This document shows, one piece after another, positions 1 to 10,700 of a stretch of DNA of 64,000 bases. The notes beneath the pieces were generated by a model. That model was not told the DNA's origin. It worked only from the letters and a program-made list of their open reading frames with translations, and did not search any database. This DNA comes from Brasenia schreberi (lineage: Eukaryota > Streptophyta > Magnoliopsida > Nymphaeales > Cabombaceae): positions 9,634,001-9,698,000 of the forward strand of contig JAYKKT010000055.1 in the NCBI GenBank assembly GCA_036023115.1. The letters are read 5' to 3'. Within the stretch, counting starts at the first letter, position 1. Each line of letters starts with the position of its first letter. Both the position numbers and the translations under genes were made by a program.

Positions 1-81
1 AATTATCCTTACAAACAAAACAATGTTAGTATAACAAGCATGAAAATCTTGTGCATGCATAAAATTTTCAAATCTATCAAA

Positions 82-764
82 CTAACCCTGAGATACTTGT
101 TTAAGTCCATATAATGTCTCTTTTAGTTTAAGGACATAATCACTTAGAGCATAGAGTCCCAGAAGAGGAGCTATATATATTTCATCACTAAGATTAGTGT
201 TCAAAAAAACATTTTTAACATCCAATTCATACATGTCCCAGTTTCTAATAGCACAAATAGAAATCAATATGCGAACAAAATAGTCATACGAGCAACAAGA
301 GCAAAATTTTTCTAATAATCAATTCCATATTCTTGTGAGTACTCCTTAGATACTAGTCTGCTTTAGTCTGCTTTGTATCTTTCAATAAATCCATCACTAT
401 ATGTTTTGACCTTATAGACCCACATACAACCAATGATTTTCTTTTCTTTGGGTTTAGGCACAATGTCCCAAGTGATATTCTTTTCTAGTGCTTTTAGTTC
501 ATCATTCATAGCTTTTCTCCATTCTAAGTTATTTTTTGCTTGGTCATAATGTTTTGGTTCATTAATACTCGATATGATAACTATATGATTTTTATGTTGG
601 GGTTGAAATGTTTCATAAGACATAAATCTTTGAGGGGGTTTTATGACTCTTTTGCTTGGGATATTGTTATTTTCTCTATTTCTTCTTACATAATAATGTT
701 TAAAAGGTCTTATGATTTCTTCTCTAGCTTCTTGATCTCGAGGTTCACACTCTAGTTGGACCAT
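82..764 (-). pseudogene. Copia-1 reverse transcriptase N-terminal half, broken
   Basis: The minus-strand segment 764-363 reads WRKAMNDELKALEKNITW and GCMWVYKVKTYSDG, the conserved entry to copia reverse transcriptase. After frame breaks, 267-82 reads ELDVKNVFLN and LKETLYGLKQ, the motif around the first catalytic aspartate and the LYGLKQ block. The YVDD box lies beyond the window. The enzyme would copy element RNA into cDNA in virus-like particles; this copy is interrupted and inactive. Confidence 0.88.
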
Positions 765-779
765 ACTTTTCTCTTGTGT

Positions 780-2075
780 TTCCTGATTGTCATAACTTTA
801 ACTCCATGGTATCATCGAAAAACATATAACTATCTTGGGTGTTTTTGACTCATCTTTATAATAATACTCATCTTCAATAAATTTGACATCTCTAGACACA
901 TAGAGTTTATCTTCTTTTGGGTTGTAACATCTATACCCTTTTTTGTCAATATCACAGCAAAAAATGACACATTCAATAGCTTTAGGTCCTAACTTCTTAC
1001 TCTTATCCGTATAAATGTAACATTTACATCCAAATATTTTTAACCATTTATAACTAGGTTCATTTGAATATAATTTTTCAGTGGGAGAACAATTACCTAG
1101 TTTAGATGATCACATCCTATTTATCAAGTATACATATATTAAAGCGGCTTCGGCCCATAAGTATTTAGAAACTTTACTTGCTATCAATATGGTTCTAGTA
1201 ATTTGAATAATATGTCTATGTTTTCTTTTGACTAAACCATTTTCTTGGAAAGTTTTTATATAAGATTTTTATGTCAAATTCTATGTTATTTAAGATAGTT
1301 TTTAAAGTCATTTGAGAGATATTCCCCACCGGAGTCTGTTCTTAAAATCTTTATATTAGTTTCAAATTGAGTCTTGATCATATTCTGAAAGGTCAAATAG
1401 TTTTTAAAAACTTTCTATTTGTGTTTCAAAAAATATATCTAAGTGTATGAAGTGAAATCATCTCCAAGAATAACATAAGAGGTCACTCTTCCTTTTGAGC
1501 TTATGGGAGCGGGTCCCCAAACATCAGAGTGCACTAATTCAAAAGCCTTTTTTGTGATACGAGTTCTTTCACCAAATGGTGTATGATGCATTTTTTCAAA
1601 TATACAATTTTTGCAAATGAAATCATTCTTTTCATTAGTCTTTATACATTGATAATTATTCATTTTGCTCACATCAAGATGTCCCAAATACCAACTAATT
1701 ACAAGTAATTTCACATGTTTCAAAATTTGTCATAATTAAATTATCCATGGCGTAAAGACCACATTCTCTATGTCCTTGCCCAATCACCTTCTTCGATAGA
1801 TGGTTCTGCACAACACATCTATTTGGTGAGAAGGTAAGAGTACAATCATTATCACAAATTGGAGAAACCGAGAGAAAATTAAGATTTAATTTTGGTATAA
1901 AATGTACGTGAGGTATTTTAAATGAATTATTTTCTAAGTTACCAATTTCTTTAACATCAAGCTTAGTTCCATCGACAATAAACACTTGTGTTCTAATTGT
2001 GTATATTTGTCTAACAATTTATATTCATTTGTCATATGAAAAGAAGCACCATAATCTAAAAACCATGACATACCT
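780..2075 (-). pseudogene. Copia-1 protease and integrase, broken
   Basis: Near 2067-2033 the minus strand reads WFLDYGASFHMT. This is the copia aspartic protease site, in which DSGA has become DYGA, so the serine next to the catalytic aspartate is lost. The GAG-pre-integrase part follows (VIGQGHRECGLYAMD), then the integrase start FELVHSDVWGP near 1540-1500. From about 1440 to 780 are integrase core and C-terminal remnants, ending in a segment like YRCFDPKENKLYVSRDV. Several frame changes separate the pieces. It is clearly non-functional. Confidence 0.85.
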
Positions 2076-2184
2076 TGATTTTTTGAAGTTGATAACGTTG
2101 ACTTGGAGATGCTTGCCTTATCTTGGAATATTTTTTTAATGGAGACCTTGATTCTCGAAGGTAACACTTCTTTCTTGTTGTTAA

Positions 2185-2478
2185 TGTTGAAGAATATGCT
2201 TTTTAGTGTCACTTTAGTAAATTTGATGTTTTTAGGTATTATTGTAATTGCCCGTAGTATTAAGGGTATTTTGGTCATTTCATGTTTAACGACCCATTAT
2301 ATAAGAGTTGAACTTCTTGTATTAGGGTTAAGAGATTAAGATTAAGAAAGAAAGAAAGAGAGGGGGGCAACCTCCATTGGAGGACATGTTTCCTTCCTCG
2401 TATCTCAATATTTTCTCTTTGTCGTTCTTCTTATGTGTGATATTCGATCTTTCGCTCTGCTACTTACGATTTCCAACA
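2185..2478 (+). repeat. 5' LTR of element I
   Basis: It starts TGTTGAAGAATATGC and ends CCAACA. It contains a TATATAAG box (2298-2305), a purine tract of the GAAAGAGAGGGGGG type, and the hairpin CCTCCATTGGAGG at 2371-2383. The primer site follows immediately. The other LTRs of this family are at 4391-4679, 9920-10248, 16895 onward and 49709 onward. Confidence 0.93.
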
Positions 2479-3283
2479 TAGTATCAAAGCCTTCTATCAA
2501 TCGGAACACCAGCTGCGAGCCCGTTTTTGTTGAAAAAGAAGATGCTCGAGTGAAACCTTAGCGCACCCTTCGACACCACTGCCTCCGGCCACTCTCTATT
2601 AATGGAGGGTCCCAATCGGGAAGGCATGGAAGCCATGCATGACGATGGAGGATTCGCTTTATTGGGAGCAGACATTTTGCAGGAATCGAAGCCCATCGCG
2701 AAAAATTCTCATCCGGCGTTCAACATCCTCGAGTCGCCTAACATCATCACCCTTCGATCACCATAAAGAGGACGAACTCGGGGGTTGGAATATGAATCTC
2801 GGTAGAAACACCTTTGAAGTTATTGAGCGCCATTCAAACAGACGACTTCGGCTCACGTGCGAAAGTGAAGATAGAGGAGTCGACCTTGCCTGCTATTACC
2901 GTTTTTGACTTTCCCCTTCAGAAAGTCCTGGTTTCTCCCCTAACGTAGAGATCCAAGATGTTGAAATCCCCTTTGCAGTAAAAACCGAACGTGCAATCAT
3001 TTGTTGGGTCTAGTGTGCTTGCCTTGTCGGAAAGCAGTGCTGGTATATGGAAGGAAGCTGAGCTTGAGTTCTTGGATGATGAACTCCAATTGGGAAAGTT
3101 GTTTTTAGGCACGATGGAAGTCACGCTAAGCTTGGATATGAGTCATTCTCTTTGACAAAGTATGTTAAAGTTAGTGAAGAAGAGACAAGTTCTCAAGAAT
3201 GTAAATCCAGTGATAGTGATGATGGCTCTGAAGAAACTAATCCTGAAGGCATTGGCTTTTTGAAATCCAACACCTTATACAAA

Positions 3284-3360
3284 ATGGCCGAAGGAGGAAT
3301 ATTGGCTGATGCAATGGGGCTTGGGAAGATAGTAATGGCAATTACACTCATTCTAACTTA
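3284..3360 (+). pseudogene. Captured fragment of a RAD5-like SNF2 ATPase
   Basis: The translation holds GGILADAMGLGK followed by IVMAITLIL. This is helicase motif I (Walker A) of SNF2-family proteins, and the MA-x-GGILADAMGLGK context is that of plant RAD5/HLTF-like DNA repair translocases. The lysine that binds ATP phosphate is present, but the threonine after it is isoleucine. Only this small piece is recognisable. The upstream serine/acidic stretch (3170-3240) may belong to the same source gene, which I cannot confirm. It sits inside an LTR element with no retroviral-type genes, so it is read as transduplicated host sequence. Confidence 0.72.
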
Positions 3361-3463
3361 ACCGAGTTGGAAAACTCTGGTCACGGAAGACATGGATCTT
3401 AGAGAAGTAGATGCTGCACATCATAGTGATACTGATAATATAATAATACATGAAAATCAAACA

Positions 3464-3660
3464 GGGAGAAGAGATCCATGGAGTGGTTATGCATTGTGGA
3501 TTTTGAATTGGTTTTGTCTGTGATGACCTCACTGTTGAAGGTGTACAACAGTTGCGGGGAATTTGGAAATGCTATCAAAGTGTTTGATAAAATACCCAAG
3601 AAAAAGAGATGATTAACCTGCACACCAAGTGTTTGATGAAATGCATATTAGAGGCGGTTG
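3464..3660 (+). pseudogene. Captured fragment of a PPR (pentatricopeptide) protein
   Basis: In one frame (3464-3505) the sequence reads GEEIHGVVMHCGF. After a frameshift it reads TSLLKVYNSCGEFGNAIKVFD, and at 3623-3660 HQVFDEM. These match the plant PLS-class PPR repeat pattern (EIHG...GF, SLL-x-Y-x-CG, A-x-K-VFDEM). PPR proteins bind organellar RNA; this piece is far too short and broken to act. It is the second host-derived piece in element I, after the SNF2 piece. Confidence 0.68.
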
Positions 3661-4159
3661 AGAAGTGGTTGATGATTGATATGCAAATCGGACTGCAAGG
3701 GTACAGTCTAATTAGTTTGACATGAAATAAGTGTTGTGAAGAAACTTGTTTTTTTATGAGGTGAAGATTGTAGTCATAAAAATTGCTTAAATATGTTATG
3801 CAGTCAAGAAACTGCTGAAAATGTTGTAGCTAAAGAAGCTACTAAAAATGACTAGCTTGAAAGGCTGAGTTGTAAATGTTGCAGTGAAAGAAGCTGCTGA
3901 AAAATGTTGTAGCCAAGAAGTTGAAAATGATAATCTAGGAAGGTTGTGTTGAAGATGTTGCAGCCAAAGAAGCTGCTGGAAATGACCAACTATGAAGGCT
4001 GAGTTAAAGTTGTTGCAACCAAAAAACTGCTAAAGAGCAATCATAAAGGCTAATGAAGAATGTTGTAGCTAGGAAGGTTGTTGAAAAGTGGATAGCCAAA
4101 AGAGCTGGAAAAGAAGAAGAAAAAATCAGTTTTTTTGGCAAGTTTGGAGTTTGAAGTAT

Positions 4160-4354
4160 AACTCCGCCTATGTAAGGAATCACCCTTTCATGGCCGGTCC
4201 CAAGCCCGGAAAAAGGAGGAGGGTTGTGTTAGGCTTCCGACAGCCAGCGTAAAACTTTGTCGGACTTAACATGGATTCTACAAAAATAAAAAATAAAAAA
4301 TCCATGTAGCTGACCCCATCTGGTAGGGGAAAAGGCTTAGTTGTAGTTGTAGTT
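4160..4354 (+). mobile_element. Short RTE-derived element: LINE 5' end fused to LINE 3' end
   Basis: The first 110 or so bases match the 5' end of RTE copies A and B (the part around GCCGGTCCCAAGCCCGG, then CTTCCGACAGCCAGCG). The last 55 match the RTE 3' end (TCCATGTAGCTGACCCC... GGCTTAGTTG) and finish in TTG/TAG triplets. The roughly 3 kb between, including the whole ORF, is missing and replaced by an A-rich joint. It is flanked by GGAGTTTGAAGTAT (4146-4159) and GGAGTTCGAAGTAT (4355-4368), a 14-bp target duplication with one mismatch. It therefore moved as a short RNA using LINE machinery. Confidence 0.85.
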
Positions 4355-4390
4355 GGAGTTCGAAGTATCTCACTCCCAACTTGAGGGGGG

Positions 4391-4679
4391 TGTTGAAGAA
4401 CATGCTTTTTAGTGTCAGTTTAGTAAATTTGATGTTTTTAGGTATTATTATAATTGACCATAGTACTAAGGGCATTTTAGTCATTTCGTATCTAACAACC
4501 CATTATATAAGGGACTTCTTGGATTAGGGTTAAGAGATTAAGATTAAGAAAGAGAGAAAGAGAGGGGGCAACCTCCATTGGAGGGTCTACCCCTTCCTCG
4601 TATCTCCATATTTTCTCTCGTCGTTCTTGTTTTGTGTATGATATTGAATCTTTCGCTGTGCTACCCACGATTTTCAACA
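4391..4679 (+). repeat. 3' LTR of element I
   Basis: It is clearly homologous to 2185-2478 throughout, including TATATAAG and CCTCCATTGGAGG (4572-4584), but with a number of substitutions and small indels, so the insertion is not recent. The polypurine tract lies directly upstream at 4377-4390, and GTTAA of the target follows at 4680. Confidence 0.93.
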
Positions 4680-4684
4680 GTTAA

Positions 4685-5530
4685 TGCCAACCACTTGATG
4701 AAACTTCCTCAACAAGAGAGGACATATGGTCTTATATGTCTATCATCCTTTCGATAATGACAAATCATACACTTATTTAGCTAAGGCATTACATTATACT
4801 TGAATTGTCCATTTCCTTTATTATTTTCGGCGTGTTGAGGTTTGTGTGTATATAAATAATTTTCGGGTCTAGATGTGGCAAAAATCGTTCCTGGTTGTTT
4901 TTTATATTTTACAATTTAGTTTCTTTTATAACTAAATCGGCCAATATCTCATAACTTTTGGGTCTTGGTTTTCTATGTATCAAATTGGATCTTATGTTCT
5001 CAAATTCATATCGTAATCCTCGTATAAATAAAAAAAATATTAGTTGTCAAGATATTCTTAAAATTCATCTACTTTGAAGTTTTTCAAATTTGTCAAAACT
5101 TATAAGTTGGTTCTATAGATCGGAAAACTCATTGTAATATTCCATAATATTCATGAAACCTTATTTGATTATTATCATCCTTTCCATCAAATTTATTTAA
5201 AAAACAAAATCATCTTCAGAATGAGTTTTTCTAAGTTATTATCAAGTTTCATAAGCATTATCAAAGATGCTAATTCTACTACGGAGTTTTTCATCTACAT
5301 TCTGGCCAATAATCTATGTGATTTTGGTATTGTATTTCTCCTACTTTTTTGAGAATTCTCTTGCGTATTGAGAAACTCATCTTTATCAAACCCTTTTCCT
5401 ACCCATTTTGGTTCCGTGATTGCACCATCAATATAGTCCCAATAGTTTTTAGAAGTAAAATATTTTTTATAGTACCGGTCCAACTTGGATAAGAATTAAG
5501 AACCAACAAACAACGAAATATTCACTTTTT
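4685..5530 (-). pseudogene. Degenerate gag region of Copia-1
   Basis: This stretch lies between the primer site of Copia-1 and the chimeric LTR insertion, where copia gag belongs. Only short open pieces remain (for example 5483-5295). I see no intact zinc knuckle or other diagnostic motif, so the assignment rests on position within the element. Confidence 0.5.
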
Positions 5531-5676
5531 TCTTTCATTTTCTCAACGAAAACAAGAAATATGAAGAATACCTGATTTCTTCAAGATAATCAAACAATGT
5601 CCATTTTTGAGAATCTTTCCATAATCGACACAAATCCCAATGTAGCTCTAAATGGACGGTCTTGACTTTGATACCA

Positions 5677-5953
5677 TGTAAAAATAGCACTACGATATAG
5701 CCAATAATGTCCACAAAGCCAAACACCAATCATCAGACAAGATCTTCAAGTCAAATCACCAAACACCTAATTTATTTCATTTACATCTTTCATTTATAAA
5801 GGATTTATTATACTTGATGAATGGGAGCAGCTGATGCCTGATGCAGCCATAGGGAGCACTTGGCCCTTGAGGGCCAGTCCCAAATGGCCTTGCTGGTCCT
5901 CAAGGTGGTACTGGTGGGCCCTAAAAGCCTAGCTATCCTACTACATGTTAACA
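5677..5953 (-). repeat. 5' LTR of Copia-1 with adjoining primer-binding site
   Basis: On the minus strand the segment ends ...TTTTTACA at 5677 and is followed directly by TGGTATCAAAG (5676 down to 5666), the plant copia primer site complementary to initiator-Met tRNA. The outer end is placed at the TGTTAACA near 5953 because it starts with TG, but no partner LTR is in the window, so that end is a guess. Confidence 0.6.
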
Positions 5954-6179
5954 CCAATACCAGTACTCTTTTTTTTCCTTTTTATTTTAACGATGAAAAA
6001 GTAATCTAAAAATTAAAATCCACATTTTATAATTTTAAGGACGACTGAAGAAAAATAAAATATTATTAGCAACTACCCAAATATAAAATCTAATGGAAAA
6101 ACACTATCATTTTTTTATCATAATATAGAGATGGCATGATAACAAGAAAAAGGGAAACAAAATATTAATGCAATAAAAA

Positions 6180-7054
6180 CAGTGTTGTTCAACACGTATC
6201 TTATTGTGTATCGTTTTGGTTCATGATACGATATGTATCATATCGTATCGTTGTGTATTATAATTTAATACTAAAAAATTAATAAAATTCTAAAAAATAA
6301 AAAAACAAGAAAACGTTTGATAATTACAAAGAATTCATATAATGCAAAAGTTTAATACATATTCATCATTCACCATTCAATAATTGAAAAAGAATTATAT
6401 ATTTTGAAGCAAAAACTGAAATACATTTATAATTATATATTATAATCAGGATCATCAACTAAATAATCTTCATCTTCTCCTTATTGAAGATCCTCACCAC
6501 CTTTTGCTTTAAAATCAAAATCTTATCTCCTTGATGATATTGTTTCGCTCCTTCCAAATTAATCAATGCAAATGTCTTCCTCGGTTAGAAGTGCATTTTC
6601 TTCGTTATCTTTCATAATCTTCACATAACAATCAAGTAGAGTGTCCCACTTCACGAATGCAATAAAATCATATCCACACACTTTATAATTTCATATTTTA
6701 TCATTTAAAAAAAGAAAAACACAAATAACATCAAAAACAATAAATACAAAAAAAATCTAAAAAACGCAAAAAATATACCACAATCCGAATTGAGGGCCTT
6801 GCACGAATGCCGTAAATCACCTTTTTTGAGTCTTAAACACCAAAGAGGAGAGAGCCACCGGAGGGAGCCCTTGAGAGCCTTGGGGAGCCGTGAACACAAG
6901 CCAGAAACTCACAAAAATAGGGTTTCTGTTCGGAAGGTCCCTGTGGGTCATATCATGTGATACGGCACAATATTCTGTGTAATGCGATACAAAGTCCTGT
7001 ATCGTTCACGATACAATACGTATCACACAGAATCATACGATACGAATAACACTG
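6180..7054 (-). mobile_element. Internally deleted hAT element (H2)
   Basis: It begins CAGTGTTGTTC and ends AATAACACTG, the terminal inverted repeats of the hAT at 52295-58554, with an imperfect 8-bp duplication AATAAAAA/AATAAAAG. GATACG-type subterminal repeats lie at both ends. Read on the minus strand, the left 450 bp corresponds to the hAT 3' end, including the degraded coding region for the acidic C-terminus. The right part corresponds to the 5' end (the exon with GGGTTTCT). The transposase core is absent, so it could only be moved in trans. Confidence 0.88.
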
Positions 7055-7646
7055 AATAAAAGTGAATAAATAAATATATACATATAGCTCTCATATACAT
7101 AACTCTCTCGCACACAATAGGCACCTTTTAAAGACACCCAAAAAGGATTTTGGGTTTCAAGATTAGGTCAAAGGGCTTTTCATTGCCTTAGAAAGACACC
7201 TGAAAAGGATTAGAGATCTTTTTCTATGTCAAAATGGAAAGAGTATTTGTATCTATTGATACTATGATGCAATTGATGCTATCAGGGGACTTCTATGATT
7301 TAGGGTCAGAGCCATCGCTTTTACCCCAACAAAATGATGCACTGTGTTGTATCTATGACATTGGTTTCCAAAGGCGCTCCTGTATTTGTTTTGATGATTC
7401 ATTTTAATGTTTCCTGTACAATACGCTTTCAGAAAGTTTGTGTTTATATTGGCTTCTTTTGTTATATGTAGAAACGCTTGAATATGCCAGCCCGGTAGAG
7501 GTTTGTCCAGTACAACAGACGTTGGTTTATTGTACTGGTCATGATGACTTTTGGCTTGTTCTTTCAGTTGTCAAAAGCGATAGAGATGGACTGTGTTTTT
7601 GTTCACAATTACTTATTTTCCTTAATTCATATTTGTATGGTTTCAG
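7055..7646 (+). other. APP1 intron segment, no identified gene
   Basis: This lies between the H2 hAT and the first recognised APP1 exon. It holds AT-rich sequence ending in a polypyrimidine stretch and TTTCAG acceptor at 7641-7646. I looked for the preceding APP1 exon here and did not find it. Confidence 0.5.
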
Positions 7647-7755
7647 GGCCATATAGCTCTTGACCAGGCCGTATTTCCTGAACATACCCCTGGTTTCGTG
7701 CTTGATGTTTTTGCTCGTTCTTTTCTTTGGAAGATCGGCCTTGACTATAGACATG
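7647..7755 (+). CDS. APP1: APP1 exon ([12 protein letters not shown] ... GLDYRHG)
   Basis: It is open throughout, with acceptor TTTCAG before 7647 and donor G|GTAATT after 7755, and ends in phase 1. The encoded segment is the part of the peptidase fold that carries the FARSFLWK and LDYRHG blocks just before the catalytic histidine loop. The following exon should supply GTGHGVG. Confidence 0.88.
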
Positions 7756-10700
7756 GTAATTCTTTGTAGCCAACAATGTCTGTTCTGCTTCTGTGTTTTC
7801 AAAGAAATCGTTTCTTCTTTTTGCTTATTAAACAAATTTCCTGTGGGTAATCTCTTTTATTTGGAAAACGCCCTGGGAAGTAAATGTTGACAGGAAATGG
7901 CTTTTTCCTCATGATTCCGGTACTTCTTGAAGTGCACAGTTAAGGCTTAGTGCAGCCATTTCCTCGTGGTGTTTGGTTCTTCTTTGTAATCTTGACATGT
8001 ATCTTGGCTATGTACCACAAAGCTGATGCATCGTCCGAAGATAAATCGCTTTGAATTTCCTTGAGTCATCTATAGTTTTCATCTGTTATCCTTTCTTCTG
8101 TTTAGCCATTATCTAACCTCTGCTATTCAATTGTTCCGTAGTCCAATTTATGCCATTTGAGAGGATGTCTTGCATATCATTATTGATTGTCAGAATCACC
8201 TTTCATCTCATTCTGGGTCTGGCTATATTGTAGGCTCGTACCTGTTTGCTGAGTTCCTTAATCTGTCACATTGGTGCCAGTGCAGGGGGTGTGGGTGCGG
8301 AGGGAACAACTTAGCAATTTTGGAAAATATCGGTGTTAGGTGTTGCAACGCATACATATAAGAGTATGAGTTTTCATGTAAATTGGTTTCTTTGACTTAG
8401 GATAGAAAAGAATTGAAGAAAATCACTTGTTCCTATTTCAGCCCATAATCTGTGAAATTAAAAGTGGTGTAGGAGCTGCATTGAACGTCCATGAGGGTCC
8501 TCAAAGCATAAGTTATCGTTATGGAAATTTGACCCTTTATTGAACGGCATGATAGTTAGCAATGATTTCCTATGTTGCCCTGGCAGAGAGAAGTGATGTA
8601 CTCGTGCAGTTCAGGCTGTCTGAAATAGTTTCCAGAAAAGAAATGTTACGAGAGTTTTTTGGCCACATTATATATTGCTCAAATCTTGGAGAAGGGCCAA
8701 ATAGGCAATGCCTTTTCTTTTCTTTTCTTCCTCAATGCATTCAAACGAATCTTTTGACCGTTTATGAAGCATAAGTCGTACATAATATACAAGTATTAAT
8801 TAAACTAAGCGGCCTCAGTAATCTGCTATAATGGAACGGCATCTTCTGAGGTGTGACTATAAGTATTCTGTTGTAAGAGAACATGCTATACTTAAACAAT
8901 AACAAAACTCTCATGGCTGCATAAATCAGAGGTTACATATGCATGAGAGTGTGTGCATACATATTCATATCCTTTTTATCGATGCCCCTTCAATACTGAA
9001 TGTAAGTTCTCTGTTTCTATGCACTTCTTTACTTTGTTTTTCTTGATAAATAAGACAAGTTTATAAAAAAAAGCATAAAGGTGGTCACCTGGTCTACCCG
9101 ATACATTCAAGACGAAAATCTAAAAGACTCAACAAGCTCTACAATGTCCAAAACGGACATCTTCCCCTCTTCCAGAAAGGCAAAGGACCAAGCCATTTTT
9201 CTATATCACTTTGATGATTTCTGTCCCTTGAAAAACCCTCATATTCCATTCCCTTCAATGAGCCAAAAGTTTGCAAAAGGCACTACAAGCATAGGAGGTC
9301 TCCTCTTACGATACTTGAGAGAAAATCTCATGCCCAAATTTCTTCTCTCACATTCTTATTGGACATCCACTCAATCCCCAAGACCTTCAAGCCTGCCACC
9401 TAAAGTGCCCAGTCGCTTCACAAAATAAAAGCAAATGATCTACCATTTCTAGCTCATGCTTACACATGGAGCAATGTTTTGCCATAGTCAAGCCCTTTGG
9501 GGGTTATCAAAGCAAAAAATGTTTAGCCATGTGGCTTTCCATGCAAAGAAAGAAACTAGAGGTGGAATCCCAGATTTTTAAATGACCTTCCATGGCATCA
9601 CCTGACCAATCTTGATCTCCTTTCTGCTCCAGTGCCTGTGGTAAAACTTATTTACCTTTTAGTCCCCATCAAAGTCATCTTTCCAGTTTACACAATCTCC
9701 TCACTCATTCACCATCAAATTATGTAATGCCTCAAAGAATGAGAAGAATGACTCCAACTCCTAATCTTGGGCATCCCTAATAAAAGGAGCGTCCTGTGTC
9801 ACCCCAGCCACTCCTCAACACAGATGGTCACCGATCAAAGTGCCTCCATCCTGGGCCAAGAAAAGAAGGAGAAGTTTCAAAGGTTGATCCCTGCACCAAG
9901 TGTCATGCCAAGATGACACTGTTGAAGAATATGCTTATCTAGTGATCTTTGTGTTAGTTTTATAATTTTTGATGTTTTTAGGAATTATTGTACTTCCCCG
10001 AAATACTAGGGTTATTTTGGTAATTTTCTGTACTAGGGGGTATTTTGGTTAATTTTCGTTTTACAGCTCCTTATATAAGGACTAGTAGGTTGTATTAGGG
10101 TAAGAAGAAGTGTAAGAAAGAGAGAGAAAGAGGGGGGGCGGCCTCCATTGGAGGTCCGCCCCTTTCCTTCAATCTCTTGTGTTTCCTCCTTAATATTAAT
10201 CATATTTTGTGTTTTTAATCTTCTGCGATTTTACTCTGAATTTCAACATGGTATCAGAGCCGTGCAGTTGAAATATTGTTCGAAGTAGAGAGCGGAATCT
10301 GAGTGGTATTCCTTTCACAGTGAAGATGAGTTGTACAACGCCGTGTTGTTGCTTCTCTCCTTATGGCTTCTAGGAATCCAAAAGACTTGATGGTTGAGCT
10401 GATTATTCATGCAAAAAGTTACATTTGCCGCTCTTGTGGATAGAAATAGTGTCTTTAAGATGCAAGTGGTGCATTTGGCTGTAATGGGCTTCTACACTGT
10501 CAGGATGATGGGATTTGTGTGAGGACTTAATTATCAGGAGCTGGAAATGATGGATGTTGTTCTATGATAGCAAAGGATGGTTGGATACTTGATTATTGGG
10601 ATTTTTTTCATAATTGCAAGATCATTGTCCACAGGGAAGTGGCTGCTTAACCTCACACTTGTTATAGTGACATGTTTAACTGTCCAACAAATTCATTGAG

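Larger units (their letters stand above)
2185..4679 (+). mobile_element. Complete chimeric non-autonomous LTR element I with captured host gene pieces
   Basis: Two similar LTRs (2185-2478 and 4391-4679) flank about 1.9 kb. A primer site (TAGTATCAAAGCC) follows the left LTR at 2479, and a polypurine tract (ACTTGAGGGGGG) abuts the right one. The GTTAA target duplication (2180-2184, 4680-4684) shows one clean insertion into Copia-1. The interior has no gag, protease, integrase or RT that I can recognise. Instead it carries a SNF2/RAD5-like fragment and a PPR-like fragment, and a later RTE-derived insertion at 4160-4354. It must have relied on another element's proteins. The rest of the interior (2492-3283, 3661-4145) has no protein I can identify. 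Confidence 0.9.
1..5953 (-). mobile_element. Ty1/copia retrotransposon (Copia-1), partial, interrupted
   Basis: Read on the minus strand from a 5' LTR (about 5953-5677) through a primer site, a gag region, protease, integrase and reverse transcriptase. The order PR-IN-RT defines Ty1/copia. The element runs off the left edge of the window, so RNase H and the 3' LTR are not seen. It is split by a chimeric LTR element (2185-4679) that duplicated GTTAA at 2180-2184 and 4680-4684. Many frameshifts and stops make it a dead copy. It lies upstream of the first visible APP1 exon, probably in an earlier intron of that gene. Confidence 0.88.

Noticed and set aside
2484..2908. Overlapping open frames on both strands in element I as a novel gene
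   Set aside because: They are short, lie in captured or non-coding sequence, and have no splice or start context.
7460..7500. Possible APP1 exon after TATATGTAG at 7471
   Set aside because: The downstream frame (KRLNMPAR, stop) does not match aminopeptidase P and is not needed by phase.
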